The translations under genes were made by a program, and so were the position numbers. Under the pieces are notes generated by a model. That model was not told the origin of the DNA and did not search any database. It was given only the letters and a program-made list of their open reading frames with translations. From Akkermansiaceae bacterium (lineage in GTDB: Bacteria; Verrucomicrobiota; Verrucomicrobiia; Verrucomicrobiales; Akkermansiaceae): a DNA stretch of 16,403 nt. Position 1 is the first letter of the stretch. Each line of letters begins with the position of its first letter. The DNA is taken from assembly GCA_023301545.1 (NCBI GenBank), contig JALZUI010000065.1:1-16403 (forward strand), written 5' to 3'. Below, one piece after another: positions 6,944 through 14,254 of the stretch.

Positions 6944-7108
6944 ATGAAAGTTCTCTCTTCTCTCGCATCTATGAAGCGTCGTCACGCCGCTTGTCAAGTT
7001 GTTCGCCGTAAAGGTACCCTTTACGTAATCAACAAAATCGACCCACGTATGAAAGCTCGTCAAGGCACCACTAAAGGTACTAAGCTTTCTAAAAAGGGCG
7101 TTAAGTAA
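6944..7108 (+). CDS. rpmJ: 50S ribosomal protein L36 (bL36), zinc-independent form
   Basis: Small basic protein of the large ribosomal subunit, 54 residues, beginning MKVLSSLASMKRRH and containing CQVVRRKGTLYVIN and DPRMKARQG, the characteristic L36 core. It is the zinc-free (C-minus) type: of the four zinc ligands of classical L36 (C-x2-C...C...H) none is placed to form the site. H14 and a lone C17 remain, and the usual VIC Cys is Asn30. It resembles the E. coli paralogue YkgO at the N-terminus. A Lys/Thr-rich tail of about 13 residues extends past the RQG end of 38-residue forms. The gene stands alone, divergent from ruvB, outside any ribosomal operon, and has its own terminator 24 bases downstream. 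No Shine-Dalgarno precedes the ATG. Confidence 0.95.
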   Translation: MKVLSSLASMKRRHAACQVVRRKGTLYVINKIDPRMKARQGTTKGTKLSKKGVK

Positions 7109-7132
7109 TTCATATTACTAACACATCAATTG

Positions 7133-7159
7133 AGCCACCTACTGCAGGTGGCTTTTTTT
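7133..7159 (+). terminator. Intrinsic terminator of rpmJ
   Basis: AGCCACCT (7133-7140) pairs perfectly with AGGTGGCT (7146-7153) around a 5-base loop ACTGC; the T-run continues from the stem to 7159. It is a strong rho-independent terminator 24 bases after the rpmJ stop. On the minus strand the same hairpin lies 32 bases after the TPR gene's stop but is followed by CAATTG rather than T, so it would terminate poorly that way. Confidence 0.9.
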
Positions 7160-7190
7160 GTGCCCACTTACTTTTTTGTTACCCGCTAAT

Positions 7191-7538
7191 TTAGTCTCTA
7201 ACGATCTTACCACCGATTCCTAAGATCGTGGCTTTTTGCTTAGCGTCTTCAGCTTCCGCAATCTGCTCGTTAGCAACATACATTTGCGACAAGGCTGTCC
7301 ACGCTAATAAATCATTAGGCTGGAGCGTAGTCGCCTGTAGGCCTGCGCCAATAGCTTCCTTATAGCGCTCCAACTTCATAAGCAGCATCCCATAGGCATG
7401 CCACCCATCAAAAAAGCCTGGGTCCATCTCCACGACCTGTTTGTACACTTCGACAGCGCCTTCAAGGTCTCCGATAGCAAGCGCCACATTTCCCTCATCA
7501 AAGAGATCGTCACGCTGCTCTTGGTCAACCTCAGCCAT
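7191..7538 (-). CDS. Small tetratricopeptide-repeat protein
   Basis: 115 residues made almost entirely of TPR helices, a scaffold for protein-protein contacts. Three repeats are visible: one around DEGNVALAIGDLEGAVEVYK with MDPGF at its end, one around GWHAYGMLLMKLERYKEAI with LQPND, and a last one around AWTALSQMYVANEQIAEAE. There is no signal peptide or membrane segment, so it is probably cytoplasmic. The ATG at 7538 lies one base after the stop of the PpiD-like gene, so the two are almost surely co-transcribed and translationally coupled; a TTG at 7559 overlapping that gene is less likely. A partner role with the upstream membrane chaperone is only a guess from linkage. Confidence 0.8.
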   Translation of the reverse strand: MAEVDQEQRDDLFDEGNVALAIGDLEGAVEVYKQVVEMDPGFFDGWHAYGMLLMKLERYKEAIGAGLQATTLQPNDLLAWTALSQMYVANEQIAEAEDAKQKATILGIGGKIVRD

Positions 7539-7539
7539 C

Positions 7540-9123
7540 TTAGTTAGCTTCTGCAACACGGCTGAATTCGGCTTGCTTCACTTGGTTACGAAACCAGTTA
7601 GTGAAGACCACATTATTAAGACCTGCCTGCGTTCCTGCAATTTGTTGAGCTGCCTGCGCTTGGTTCTCTTCAGAATCTACATAGGTACGCTCTAGAGGCT
7701 TAACAAATACTACGCGCGAAAGGCCATATTGCGGTACATCTTGGATTACCGCATCACTGAGCTTACCTATATCGACAGCGGTAGCACTTTGGAAAATAAG
7801 CGAGCTAAACTGGTCATCTTCAAACTGATCGTACATTTTAGCATTTTCACGCTTAGTGTAAGTCATGCCTAGCTCTTTCGCTTTTTCTAAGAGAGTTCCT
7901 GCAACATCTGCCGTTGCCAGTTGCTTCCCTAGTCCTGCGGTAAGCTCTTCCATTGACTCACTAAGCTTTTCATTTACAAGCGCGTTTTTGGCTGCTTCTT
8001 TAGCCTTTTCGAATGGGAGAGGCTCTTGCTCAACTTTTTCGATCACTTGGAACATTAGAAGGCGACCTTCACTGATCTGGAAGATATCACTGATCGAGTC
8101 CATTGTCCCAGAATTAGCCGTTAAGGTCTGCGCTACTGCTGCCGCAGAACCACTGATTCCTGAAGTCTTGAATTCCTCTGGAGCAGTTGAAGCCGTGAAA
8201 AGTTCACTGGTCTTCACCTCAAGCCCGAGAGTCTCAGCGTGTTTCACAAAGTTTTTCCCATCATCATCTTGAACACTATTAAAGAGGCCGTCTGATTTAA
8301 TCACCACGGTATTCACACGCTTGATTTTTTCCTCGTCAGAAATTTCTTCCCCTTCTTTCAGTCCTGCATCGATGATTACATACTCCACCTTAACCTGTGA
8401 ATCGGTTAGGTAGTTGTTCTGGCTTTTTTCCCAGTAAGCTTTGATATCTTCCTCTGAAACTTCGATCGCGGACTCCAGTCCATCTAGCGGGAGGGTGAAT
8501 TGCTCAAAGGTCATCGTTTGACCAGAAACTAATGCGCTCCGTTGCTCGAGCTCCTCGTTCACAACAAAGCCGGAACCAATCACTCCCTGTAGCTTCTCCA
8601 TAGAGATCATTTCACCAATGAGATTGTTCAAATCCTGCACTCCGAGGCCGTATCGCTTCACTCGGTTTTGGACAAATTTTGTGTACCCTGACTGGTCAAA
8701 CTGCTTCGCGCTATTGATAAACACGCGCTCCTTAATACATTTTTCAATTTGAGCCTCACTAGGAGTAACCCCGTATTTGGTAGCCAGATCCTTAAGAACT
8801 AATCGATTAGCGAAGAAGCCCGCTTCATCCGTACCTTTACCTGAGCGTGTATCGTATTGAAGAATCTGAGACATGTATGGAGCCAAAAGTTCTGGGTCTA
8901 CCGAACCAGCAGACTGCGCAACGCCAAAAGCGAGATTACGGTAATCAGCTCCCCCACGTTCTACTTCGCTGTATGTGTACCCACGTCCCTTAAGAGACAT
9001 CATCTTAGGGCCACTGCCTAGACCGCTTCCAAGGCCACCGTCGACCATGAAGACGAGGCCGATAAATAGGACGATTAATACAATGAAGGCAAACGCTGAA
9101 TATTTTCTGAAGAATTCTAACAT
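7540..9123 (-). CDS. PpiD/SurA-like membrane-anchored periplasmic folding factor
   Basis: 527 residues from the ATG at 9123. The N-terminus is MLEFFRKYSAFAFIVLIVLF..., a single signal-anchor helix (about 10-27), followed by a Gly-rich linker and a long soluble region expected in the periplasm. The order follows PpiD: an N-terminal SurA_N-like helical domain with YSEVERGGADYR and ...SEAQIEKCIKERVF, then VSEEDIKAYWEKSQNNYLTDSQVKVEYVII, which in PpiD leads into the parvulin domain. Beyond it I cannot see a good parvulin active site; the middle region looks degenerate or replaced. The C-terminal helical part (about 390-527) contains FEKAKEAAKNALVNEKL. It is likely a chaperone for exported proteins, with prolyl isomerase activity doubtful. 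A GTG at 9156 would add 11 residues and is less likely. No Shine-Dalgarno. Confidence 0.75.
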   Translation of the reverse strand: MLEFFRKYSAFAFIVLIVLFIGLVFMVDGGLGSGLGSGPKMMSLKGRGYTYSEVERGGADYRNLAFGVAQSAGSVDPELLAPYMSQILQYDTRSGKGTDEAGFFANRLVLKDLATKYGVTPSEAQIEKCIKERVFINSAKQFDQSGYTKFVQNRVKRYGLGVQDLNNLIGEMISMEKLQGVIGSGFVVNEELEQRSALVSGQTMTFEQFTLPLDGLESAIEVSEEDIKAYWEKSQNNYLTDSQVKVEYVIIDAGLKEGEEISDEEKIKRVNTVVIKSDGLFNSVQDDDGKNFVKHAETLGLEVKTSELFTASTAPEEFKTSGISGSAAAVAQTLTANSGTMDSISDIFQISEGRLLMFQVIEKVEQEPLPFEKAKEAAKNALVNEKLSESMEELTAGLGKQLATADVAGTLLEKAKELGMTYTKRENAKMYDQFEDDQFSSLIFQSATAVDIGKLSDAVIQDVPQYGLSRVVFVKPLERTYVDSEENQAQAAQQIAGTQAGLNNVVFTNWFRNQVKQAEFSRVAEAN

Positions 9124-9335
9124 AATTATAAAAAATCTGAATGATATTCCTATCACTTATCAAGCCCTGTGCAAGCTTCTTTTCTCCTCTACCCTGACGG
9201 GCTTAAGAGTTCGTTCATTCTAGCGCAAAGCATAACCCCAAACGATCACAAGGCAGAGCGCTCCCCCCTCCTCCTCGCTATTTTTTACATTCCCTTTACA
9301 CACAGCCATTTTGTTTCTGCAAGGGTTAGAGCTCC

Positions 9336-10478
9336 ATGAAAAAAACAAATAAAGTAACTCACCTAATCGGAGTGCTCGCACTGAGCCTCACCCTTCCCGC
9401 TACCGCTCAAGACAAAGAAACTCCTCAACCCAAGGTTCAAATAGCTCTGCTCCTTGACACCTCTGGCTCAATGAATGGGTTAATCGATCAAGCCAAAACG
9501 CAACTCTGGAAGATCGTCAATTCCTTCGCCAAGGTTGAAAAAGACGAGCAAGCCCCAAAAATCGAAGTAGCGCTCTATCAATACGGAAACAGTAATTTAG
9601 TAAGCACCTCTAATTACATCCAAAAAATCTCTCCCCTTACCCAAGAGCTTGATGACATTTCCGAGGCGCTCTACTCCCTCACGACTAGTGGAGGAGAAGA
9701 ATACTGTGGCGCCGCCATTTCACACTCCATCAACAACCTCGACTGGGACTCCTCCAGCGAAGTGTACAAGGCTATCTTCATAGCAGGGAACGAGCCGTTT
9801 ACACAAGGCCCTGTATCTGCAACCCTAAGCTGTCAGCAAGCAATCCAAAAAGGGATCGTCGTGAATTCAATCCACTGCGGAACAGAGAACGATGGCTTAA
9901 CTGGTGGATGGAAGGCTGGGGCTCTAGCGGCCGAAGGTGATTTCTTAGTAATCAACCAAGATAAAGCGGTTGTCCATATCGAAGCCCCGCAGGATCAAAT
10001 CATTATCAAGCTCAGCACCGAGCTCAATAAAACCTATATTCCCTATGGAAAAAAAGGAAGAGCCAGACAACTAAACCAGGCACTACAAGACCAAAATGCT
10101 GCTCAATTTGAAGATTCGGGAGCTAGTATTCAACGTGCTCTGACAAAAAACAGTCCATCTGCCTACACTAATACCTCTTGGGATCTCGTCGATTACTGTA
10201 ACAATTCCCACTACAACCTCGGAGAAGTTAATACAGATGAGTTACCAGAAGAACTCAAAGGGTTGAGCGAAGAAGAAATTAAAGCGCATGTGAAAAGCAT
10301 CGATAAAAAGCGCGTCGCTATCCAAGAGGAGATCAACAAATTAAACGCCGAACGCACCGCGTACTTGGCAGAAGCAACTAAAACCTCCGCTACTGAAGCG
10401 GGAGATACACTTGACCTTGCCATTACAAAGGCGATACAAAAGCAAATCTCTAAAAACGGATTCACCACGAAACGATAG
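9336..10478 (+). CDS. Secreted von Willebrand factor A domain protein
   Basis: 380 residues with a signal peptide (MKKTNKV, hydrophobic core 9-20, probable cleavage after ATA at 24) and then a vWA domain. Its metal-ion-dependent adhesion site begins D41-T-S43-G-S45, the D-x-S-x-S motif. TTSGGEEYCG follows at the place of the MIDAS threonine, and IFIAGNEPF replaces the usual strand ending in Asp. After the domain (about 35-240) comes a charged region with a probable coiled coil near 310-350 (LSEEEIKAHVKSIDKKRVAIQEEINKL split by a short turn). Such proteins bind partners outside the cytoplasm; no enzyme motif is seen. The ATG is preceded by AAGGG about 10 bases away. It ends five bases before the response regulator, implying one operon with the two-component system. 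Confidence 0.85.
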   Translation: MKKTNKVTHLIGVLALSLTLPATAQDKETPQPKVQIALLLDTSGSMNGLIDQAKTQLWKIVNSFAKVEKDEQAPKIEVALYQYGNSNLVSTSNYIQKISPLTQELDDISEALYSLTTSGGEEYCGAAISHSINNLDWDSSSEVYKAIFIAGNEPFTQGPVSATLSCQQAIQKGIVVNSIHCGTENDGLTGGWKAGALAAEGDFLVINQDKAVVHIEAPQDQIIIKLSTELNKTYIPYGKKGRARQLNQALQDQNAAQFEDSGASIQRALTKNSPSAYTNTSWDLVDYCNNSHYNLGEVNTDELPEELKGLSEEEIKAHVKSIDKKRVAIQEEINKLNAERTAYLAEATKTSATEAGDTLDLAITKAIQKQISKNGFTTKR

Positions 10479-10483
10479 TACTT

Positions 10484-11149
10484 ATGTCAACCATCCTCAT
10501 CATCGAAGACGACCATTCAATCCGCACGGCAATGGCAGATTTGTTGACGGGGATGGGGTATGACATCATTACCGCTGCCGATGGAGACAGCGGACTAGAA
10601 TTGGCTCTAGCGAGGAGCTATCACCTCCTCCTTCTAGATCTAATCCTCCCCGGCAAAAGTGGCTTCGAAATCCTCAAAGCACTAAAGGCTCAAAAACCAG
10701 GACAAGCCGTCATTATCCTCTCTGCCATGGGGCAAGAAAATGACCGTATCAAAGGGCTTCAACTCGGAGCTGATGACTACTGCGTTAAGCCCTTCTCCAT
10801 AAAAGAGCTCCTCGCCCGCATCGACGCTGTTCTACGGCGCTCACACGAGCGTCATGGAACCAACCTCACCATCGGTGAATATTGTCTAGATGAATCTTCT
10901 TCCTCCCTCAGTAATGGTCAAAATACGATTCCCTTAGGCGAAAAAGAGTTCGCTCTCCTTAACTACCTCCACCAGAACCGTGACCGCTACGTTTCCAAAA
11001 GTGAGTTTCTCCAAAAACTTTGGAATGTACGCTCCGAGTTGACCGACTCTCGCACAGTAGAAATGCACGTAGCCAATCTCCGTAAGAAACTCCCTACGGG
11101 CCTCAAGATCGCCACTAAACGTGGACATGGATACCGAATCCAACTATAA
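10484..11149 (+). CDS. OmpR/PhoB-family response regulator
   Basis: Transcription factor of a two-component system, 221 residues. The receiver domain (1-118) has the acidic pair E8/D9/D10, phosphoacceptor D52 in LLLLDLILPG, S80 at the switch position and K102 in CVKPF. The C-terminal winged-helix domain (about 125-221) has the family pattern: LGEKEFALLNYLHQNRDRYV, SKSEFLQKLW, and the recognition-helix stretch RTVEMHVANLRKKL, ending GHGYRIQL. It lies five bases after the vWA gene and a few bases before the kinase gene, which is its evident partner. It probably regulates target genes by binding direct repeats; I see no repeated operator in the window. Confidence 0.96.
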   Translation: MSTILIIEDDHSIRTAMADLLTGMGYDIITAADGDSGLELALARSYHLLLLDLILPGKSGFEILKALKAQKPGQAVIILSAMGQENDRIKGLQLGADDYCVKPFSIKELLARIDAVLRRSHERHGTNLTIGEYCLDESSSSLSNGQNTIPLGEKEFALLNYLHQNRDRYVSKSEFLQKLWNVRSELTDSRTVEMHVANLRKKLPTGLKIATKRGHGYRIQL

Positions 11150-11156
11150 TAATCTG

Positions 11157-12803
11157 ATGAGACGCTCATTTTTTACAGTCAGCCTGCTCTTGACCCTCAC
11201 TGTCTTGATCAGCTTGATGACCATTTTCTCTGTAAAAATGATTAAAATGGAACGTGAGCAAGGGGTAAGGGCACAACACGAAAAGTACGAGAACAAACTC
11301 CGCCTCGCCCTTTGGCAACTGGAGACCTCTGCGCTTACAATTTATAACGATTGCCTCGCCGAACTCAGTGCCCCTTCTGCTAAAAAAACCTTCACGGTAA
11401 AAACAACGATCTTAGATAATCGTAATATTTTCACTCAAGATGAGCAGGGCGTAATTCAACTCAAATTCGATACAGCACATAGCAGTGACGCGGAAATTTT
11501 ACTCCAGCAGCTTTGTCAGAATTCTCACACGGGAGAAGCTCTCTCTTTAAACGATTTGAGTGATACCGCCCTCCCTAAACCTTATGAAGCCTTGCAGCGA
11601 TCATCGACTTGGGAAGGCAACGATTATCGGGCCCGCGCCTCAAACAGTATTAAGCAAAAAAGCATCACGCAAATACTCTCGAAAAACGCTCCTGATAAAC
11701 CTATTACTATCGATAAATTAAGAGAGGAACCTAAGCGTAGCCAGCAAGAATCCACCCCTCACCAAGCGTATTGGGTCGAGGGCAAACTCTACTTTTTACG
11801 CAATTTGGGTTCCAAAATCGAAGCCGTACTATTAGATCATAACGAAATTGAGCGACAACTTTTACAGGAGCAACCAGGCCTCAAAATAACGCCCACACTC
11901 CATCCATGTATTAAGGCCGAAAACGGACATTTTTCCATTATTCCGGCGGAAGAACTCCCCTTTACCAAAAATGCGCTCGTCACCCTCCCTTACACCTTAA
12001 ACCTCCCTACCCCCGCCCCGCCTAAACTCAATCTCTACATCATTAGAAACCTAAGCCTTACTTGGGCGAGCTTGATTCTCAGCATCCTGCTAGCGGGTGG
12101 ATTTATCCTCAGCCTGTGGACCCTCAGCAAGCGACGATCTGAGTTTGTCTCTGCCGTTACGCACGAACTCCGCACTCCATTAACCTCCTTCCAGCTCTAT
12201 TCCGAGATGCTCCGTGATGGGCTTGTTCCAAGCCAAGAGAAGCGTCAATCATACCTTGATACTCTCCACCGTGAAGCGAAGCGACTCTCGCATCTAGTCG
12301 AAAACGTCCTCTCCTATTCCCGCCTCGAACGAGGGGCGATCAGTAAAAGCGAAATCACGCTAGAACAACTCCTCCCACCAATCCTCGATAGGTTAAAGTC
12401 GAGAGCTCAACAAAGTTCGGCGATTTTAAAAATCGAGCAAGAAACCACCCCTAGCTCCACAATTCTTACGGACCGCACCGCGGTCGAACAAATCCTCTTT
12501 AACCTCGTTGATAACGCCTGTAAATATGGGATCGGCACCTCTAAAACGATCACTCTTGAATCTAAGGAATCATCCCGAAACATCCTCTTTACCGTCAGTG
12601 ACCAGGGCCCTGGCATAACGCCGCAAGAACGGAGAACGCTTTTCACCCCCTTCCACAAAACCGTGAAATTAGCGGCTGATACCCAGCAACCAGGAGTGGG
12701 CTTAGGGCTATCCATTGCCAAGCGCCAAGCCAAGCTACTAGGAGGAGATTTAATCCTCAATAATGGCCCAGGCGCTAGCTTCACTCTGAGCCTCAAAAAA
12801 TGA
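11157..12803 (+). CDS. Membrane sensor histidine kinase
   Basis: Partner kinase of the preceding regulator, 548 residues from ATG 11157 (7 bases after the regulator stop); GTG 11121 or ATG 11127 would overlap the regulator. It has a first membrane helix (about 5-29), a ~270-residue extracytoplasmic sensor region with no motif I recognise, and a second membrane helix (about 301-323). The HisKA domain has phospho-acceptor H336 in VTHELRTPL. The ATPase domain carries the N box NLVDNACKYG, G1 DQGPGI, the F box FTPFHKT and the G2 box GVGLGLSIAK. No HAMP or PAS domain is evident between the second helix and HisKA. The gene's last codons (Leu-Lys-Lys-stop) contain the U-tract of a terminator acting on the opposite strand. 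The signal is unknown; the secreted vWA protein of the same operon is a candidate accessory. Confidence 0.95.
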   Translation: MRRSFFTVSLLLTLTVLISLMTIFSVKMIKMEREQGVRAQHEKYENKLRLALWQLETSALTIYNDCLAELSAPSAKKTFTVKTTILDNRNIFTQDEQGVIQLKFDTAHSSDAEILLQQLCQNSHTGEALSLNDLSDTALPKPYEALQRSSTWEGNDYRARASNSIKQKSITQILSKNAPDKPITIDKLREEPKRSQQESTPHQAYWVEGKLYFLRNLGSKIEAVLLDHNEIERQLLQEQPGLKITPTLHPCIKAENGHFSIIPAEELPFTKNALVTLPYTLNLPTPAPPKLNLYIIRNLSLTWASLILSILLAGGFILSLWTLSKRRSEFVSAVTHELRTPLTSFQLYSEMLRDGLVPSQEKRQSYLDTLHREAKRLSHLVENVLSYSRLERGAISKSEITLEQLLPPILDRLKSRAQQSSAILKIEQETTPSSTILTDRTAVEQILFNLVDNACKYGIGTSKTITLESKESSRNILFTVSDQGPGITPQERRTLFTPFHKTVKLAADTQQPGVGLGLSIAKRQAKLLGGDLILNNGPGASFTLSLKK

Positions 12804-12822
12804 GCCTCCCGATCAGGAGGCT
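12795..12822 (-). terminator. Intrinsic terminator of the minus-strand oxidoreductase unit
   Basis: Read on the minus strand, AGCCTCC (12822-12816) pairs perfectly with GGAGGCT (12809-12803) around a 6-base loop, followed after two bases by six T (12800-12795). It lies 56 bases beyond the reductase stop and overlaps the sensor kinase's last codons and stop. On the plus strand the same 7-bp hairpin is followed by ACCAAATAACAC, without T, so it would serve the kinase transcript poorly. The rest of the 12804-12877 gap shows nothing further. Confidence 0.7.
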
Positions 12823-12877
12823 ACCAAATAACACGTCTCTCCGCCAAGGAGTTTTCACTTCTTGACGGCCATCATGC

Positions 12878-14248
12878 TTACTCTTCGATGTTTTGTATCG
12901 CTGCGGCCACCACGGCTAGCAATGACTCGGAGAGGCTGGGGTGAATGTGGATCATTGATTGAATCTTTCTGATATCGTTATCGAGATGAATTACCGCGAG
13001 GATCTGGTGGATCATCGTAGAACTCTCAGGCCCAATCATATGACAACCCAGAATCGCGTAATCTGACTTTCTCACAATAAGCTTCGTAAGGGGATATTCT
13101 AACCTCCAGGAAAGGGCGCGGGCGCTGGATTTCCAGTTCGTTTCCACGATCACAACATCATCTAAGTTAATTCCACTTTTTTCCAAACCTTGCTCGGTAA
13201 CTCCTACCGCCGCAATCTCTGGATCAGTAAAGACCGCGTGAGGCATGAGAGGAGCAGGAATAGCGACATCACGACCATTCAAAAAGCTCCCTAAGAGGTA
13301 GTTCGCTTCAAAACTTGCCGCGTGCTGGAGTTGATAGGTTCCGCCAACATCACCGACCGCATAGACACCTTTAGCAGCCGTTTCAAGATACTCATCACGT
13401 TCGATAAATCCTCTTTTATCCAACTGAATATCAGTATTTTCCAGCTTTAAGCTTTCGGTATTAGGAATCCGCCCTGTTGCATAGAGCAGCGCATCAACCT
13501 TCAGAGTCGATTCGCCCTCAGGATCTTTAAGCGTGAGAGTGAATTCATCGTCAGCATAGCTTGCGTCCTCGATCGTCGTATTGAATCTAGTCGGCACAAA
13601 TTCACTAAATTCTTTTTTGAAAATTCCAGAAATGGTCTGATCCTCCGCAGGTAATAGTTGGTCTCGACGCACCAACAGCGTAGTCGCAATCCCCACTGAG
13701 TGGAAGAAGTTCGCCAATTCACAGGCGATGAATCCCCCACCAACAATCGCAATTGATTGAGGAATCTTGTGTTTAAAGGGAAAGAGATCATCACTCGTCC
13801 ACGCGGCTAAATCTGGAAAGGCTGAAGGACGAGATCTGGCGCCTGTTCCAATCACGATTTTTGGAGCGGTCAGGATTTTTCCATTTACGGTCACTGAATC
13901 GTTAGAGAGAAACGAAGCCTCGCCTCGGATGAAGGTCAGATTTTCAGGAAAGCGAGATTCGTAACGAGGGTCTACCGACTCTATCCAATCGTTGAGATTT
14001 TTAAAGATTTGCTCAGTATCGATTTCATCAATCGTAGCGCTAATGTGATGGCGTGAGGCTTCATGAATTCGGCGGGCCACATCGGCGTAACCGATAAGCA
14101 ATTTTGATGGAACACAACCACGGTTAGGGCACGTACCACCTAGGCGATCACGCTCGATCAACGCCACCGACTTCCCGGCTTCAGCGGCTTTCTGCGCAAG
14201 CGTGGAGGCTCTTCCGCCTCCAATTACAATAATATCAAATGTTTCCAT
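12878..14248 (-). CDS. Class I FAD-dependent pyridine nucleotide-disulfide reductase (dihydrolipoyl dehydrogenase-like)
   Basis: 456 residues. It has an N-terminal FAD-binding Rossmann motif (DIIVIGGGRAS, 5-15), the redox disulfide in GGTCPNRGCVPSK (C40 and C45), a central NAD(P)H-binding motif IAIVGGGFIACELANFF, and the second FAD motif GVYAVGDVGG. The C-terminal dimerisation domain has H436-P-S-x-x-E441, the His-Glu pair that acts as base on the partner subunit. All catalytic parts are present, so it should reduce a disulfide substrate using NAD(P)H. The CPNRGC form occurs in lipoyl dehydrogenase-like and mycothione reductase-like branches; no 2-oxoacid dehydrogenase genes are nearby, so a housekeeping Lpd role is not supported. 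The first FAD loop has Ser where the third Gly or Ala is usual. It begins six bases after the fusion gene, so it is in the same operon. Confidence 0.88.
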   Translation of the reverse strand: METFDIIVIGGGRASTLAQKAAEAGKSVALIERDRLGGTCPNRGCVPSKLLIGYADVARRIHEASRHHISATIDEIDTEQIFKNLNDWIESVDPRYESRFPENLTFIRGEASFLSNDSVTVNGKILTAPKIVIGTGARSRPSAFPDLAAWTSDDLFPFKHKIPQSIAIVGGGFIACELANFFHSVGIATTLLVRRDQLLPAEDQTISGIFKKEFSEFVPTRFNTTIEDASYADDEFTLTLKDPEGESTLKVDALLYATGRIPNTESLKLENTDIQLDKRGFIERDEYLETAAKGVYAVGDVGGTYQLQHAASFEANYLLGSFLNGRDVAIPAPLMPHAVFTDPEIAAVGVTEQGLEKSGINLDDVVIVETNWKSSARALSWRLEYPLTKLIVRKSDYAILGCHMIGPESSTMIHQILAVIHLDNDIRKIQSMIHIHPSLSESLLAVVAAAIQNIEE

Positions 14249-14254
14249 AGGAGA

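Noticed and set aside
9154..9156. GTG start at 9156 for the PpiD-like gene
   Set aside because: Adds an atypical N-region; the ATG at 9123 gives a normal signal anchor.
9162..9204. AAGCCC/GGGCTT pair upstream of the vWA gene as an operator or terminator
   Set aside because: Six bases separated by 31; expected by chance and with no supporting context.
13501..13794. Open frame in another frame of the reductase gene
   Set aside because: Shadow of a gene with all class I reductase motifs intact.
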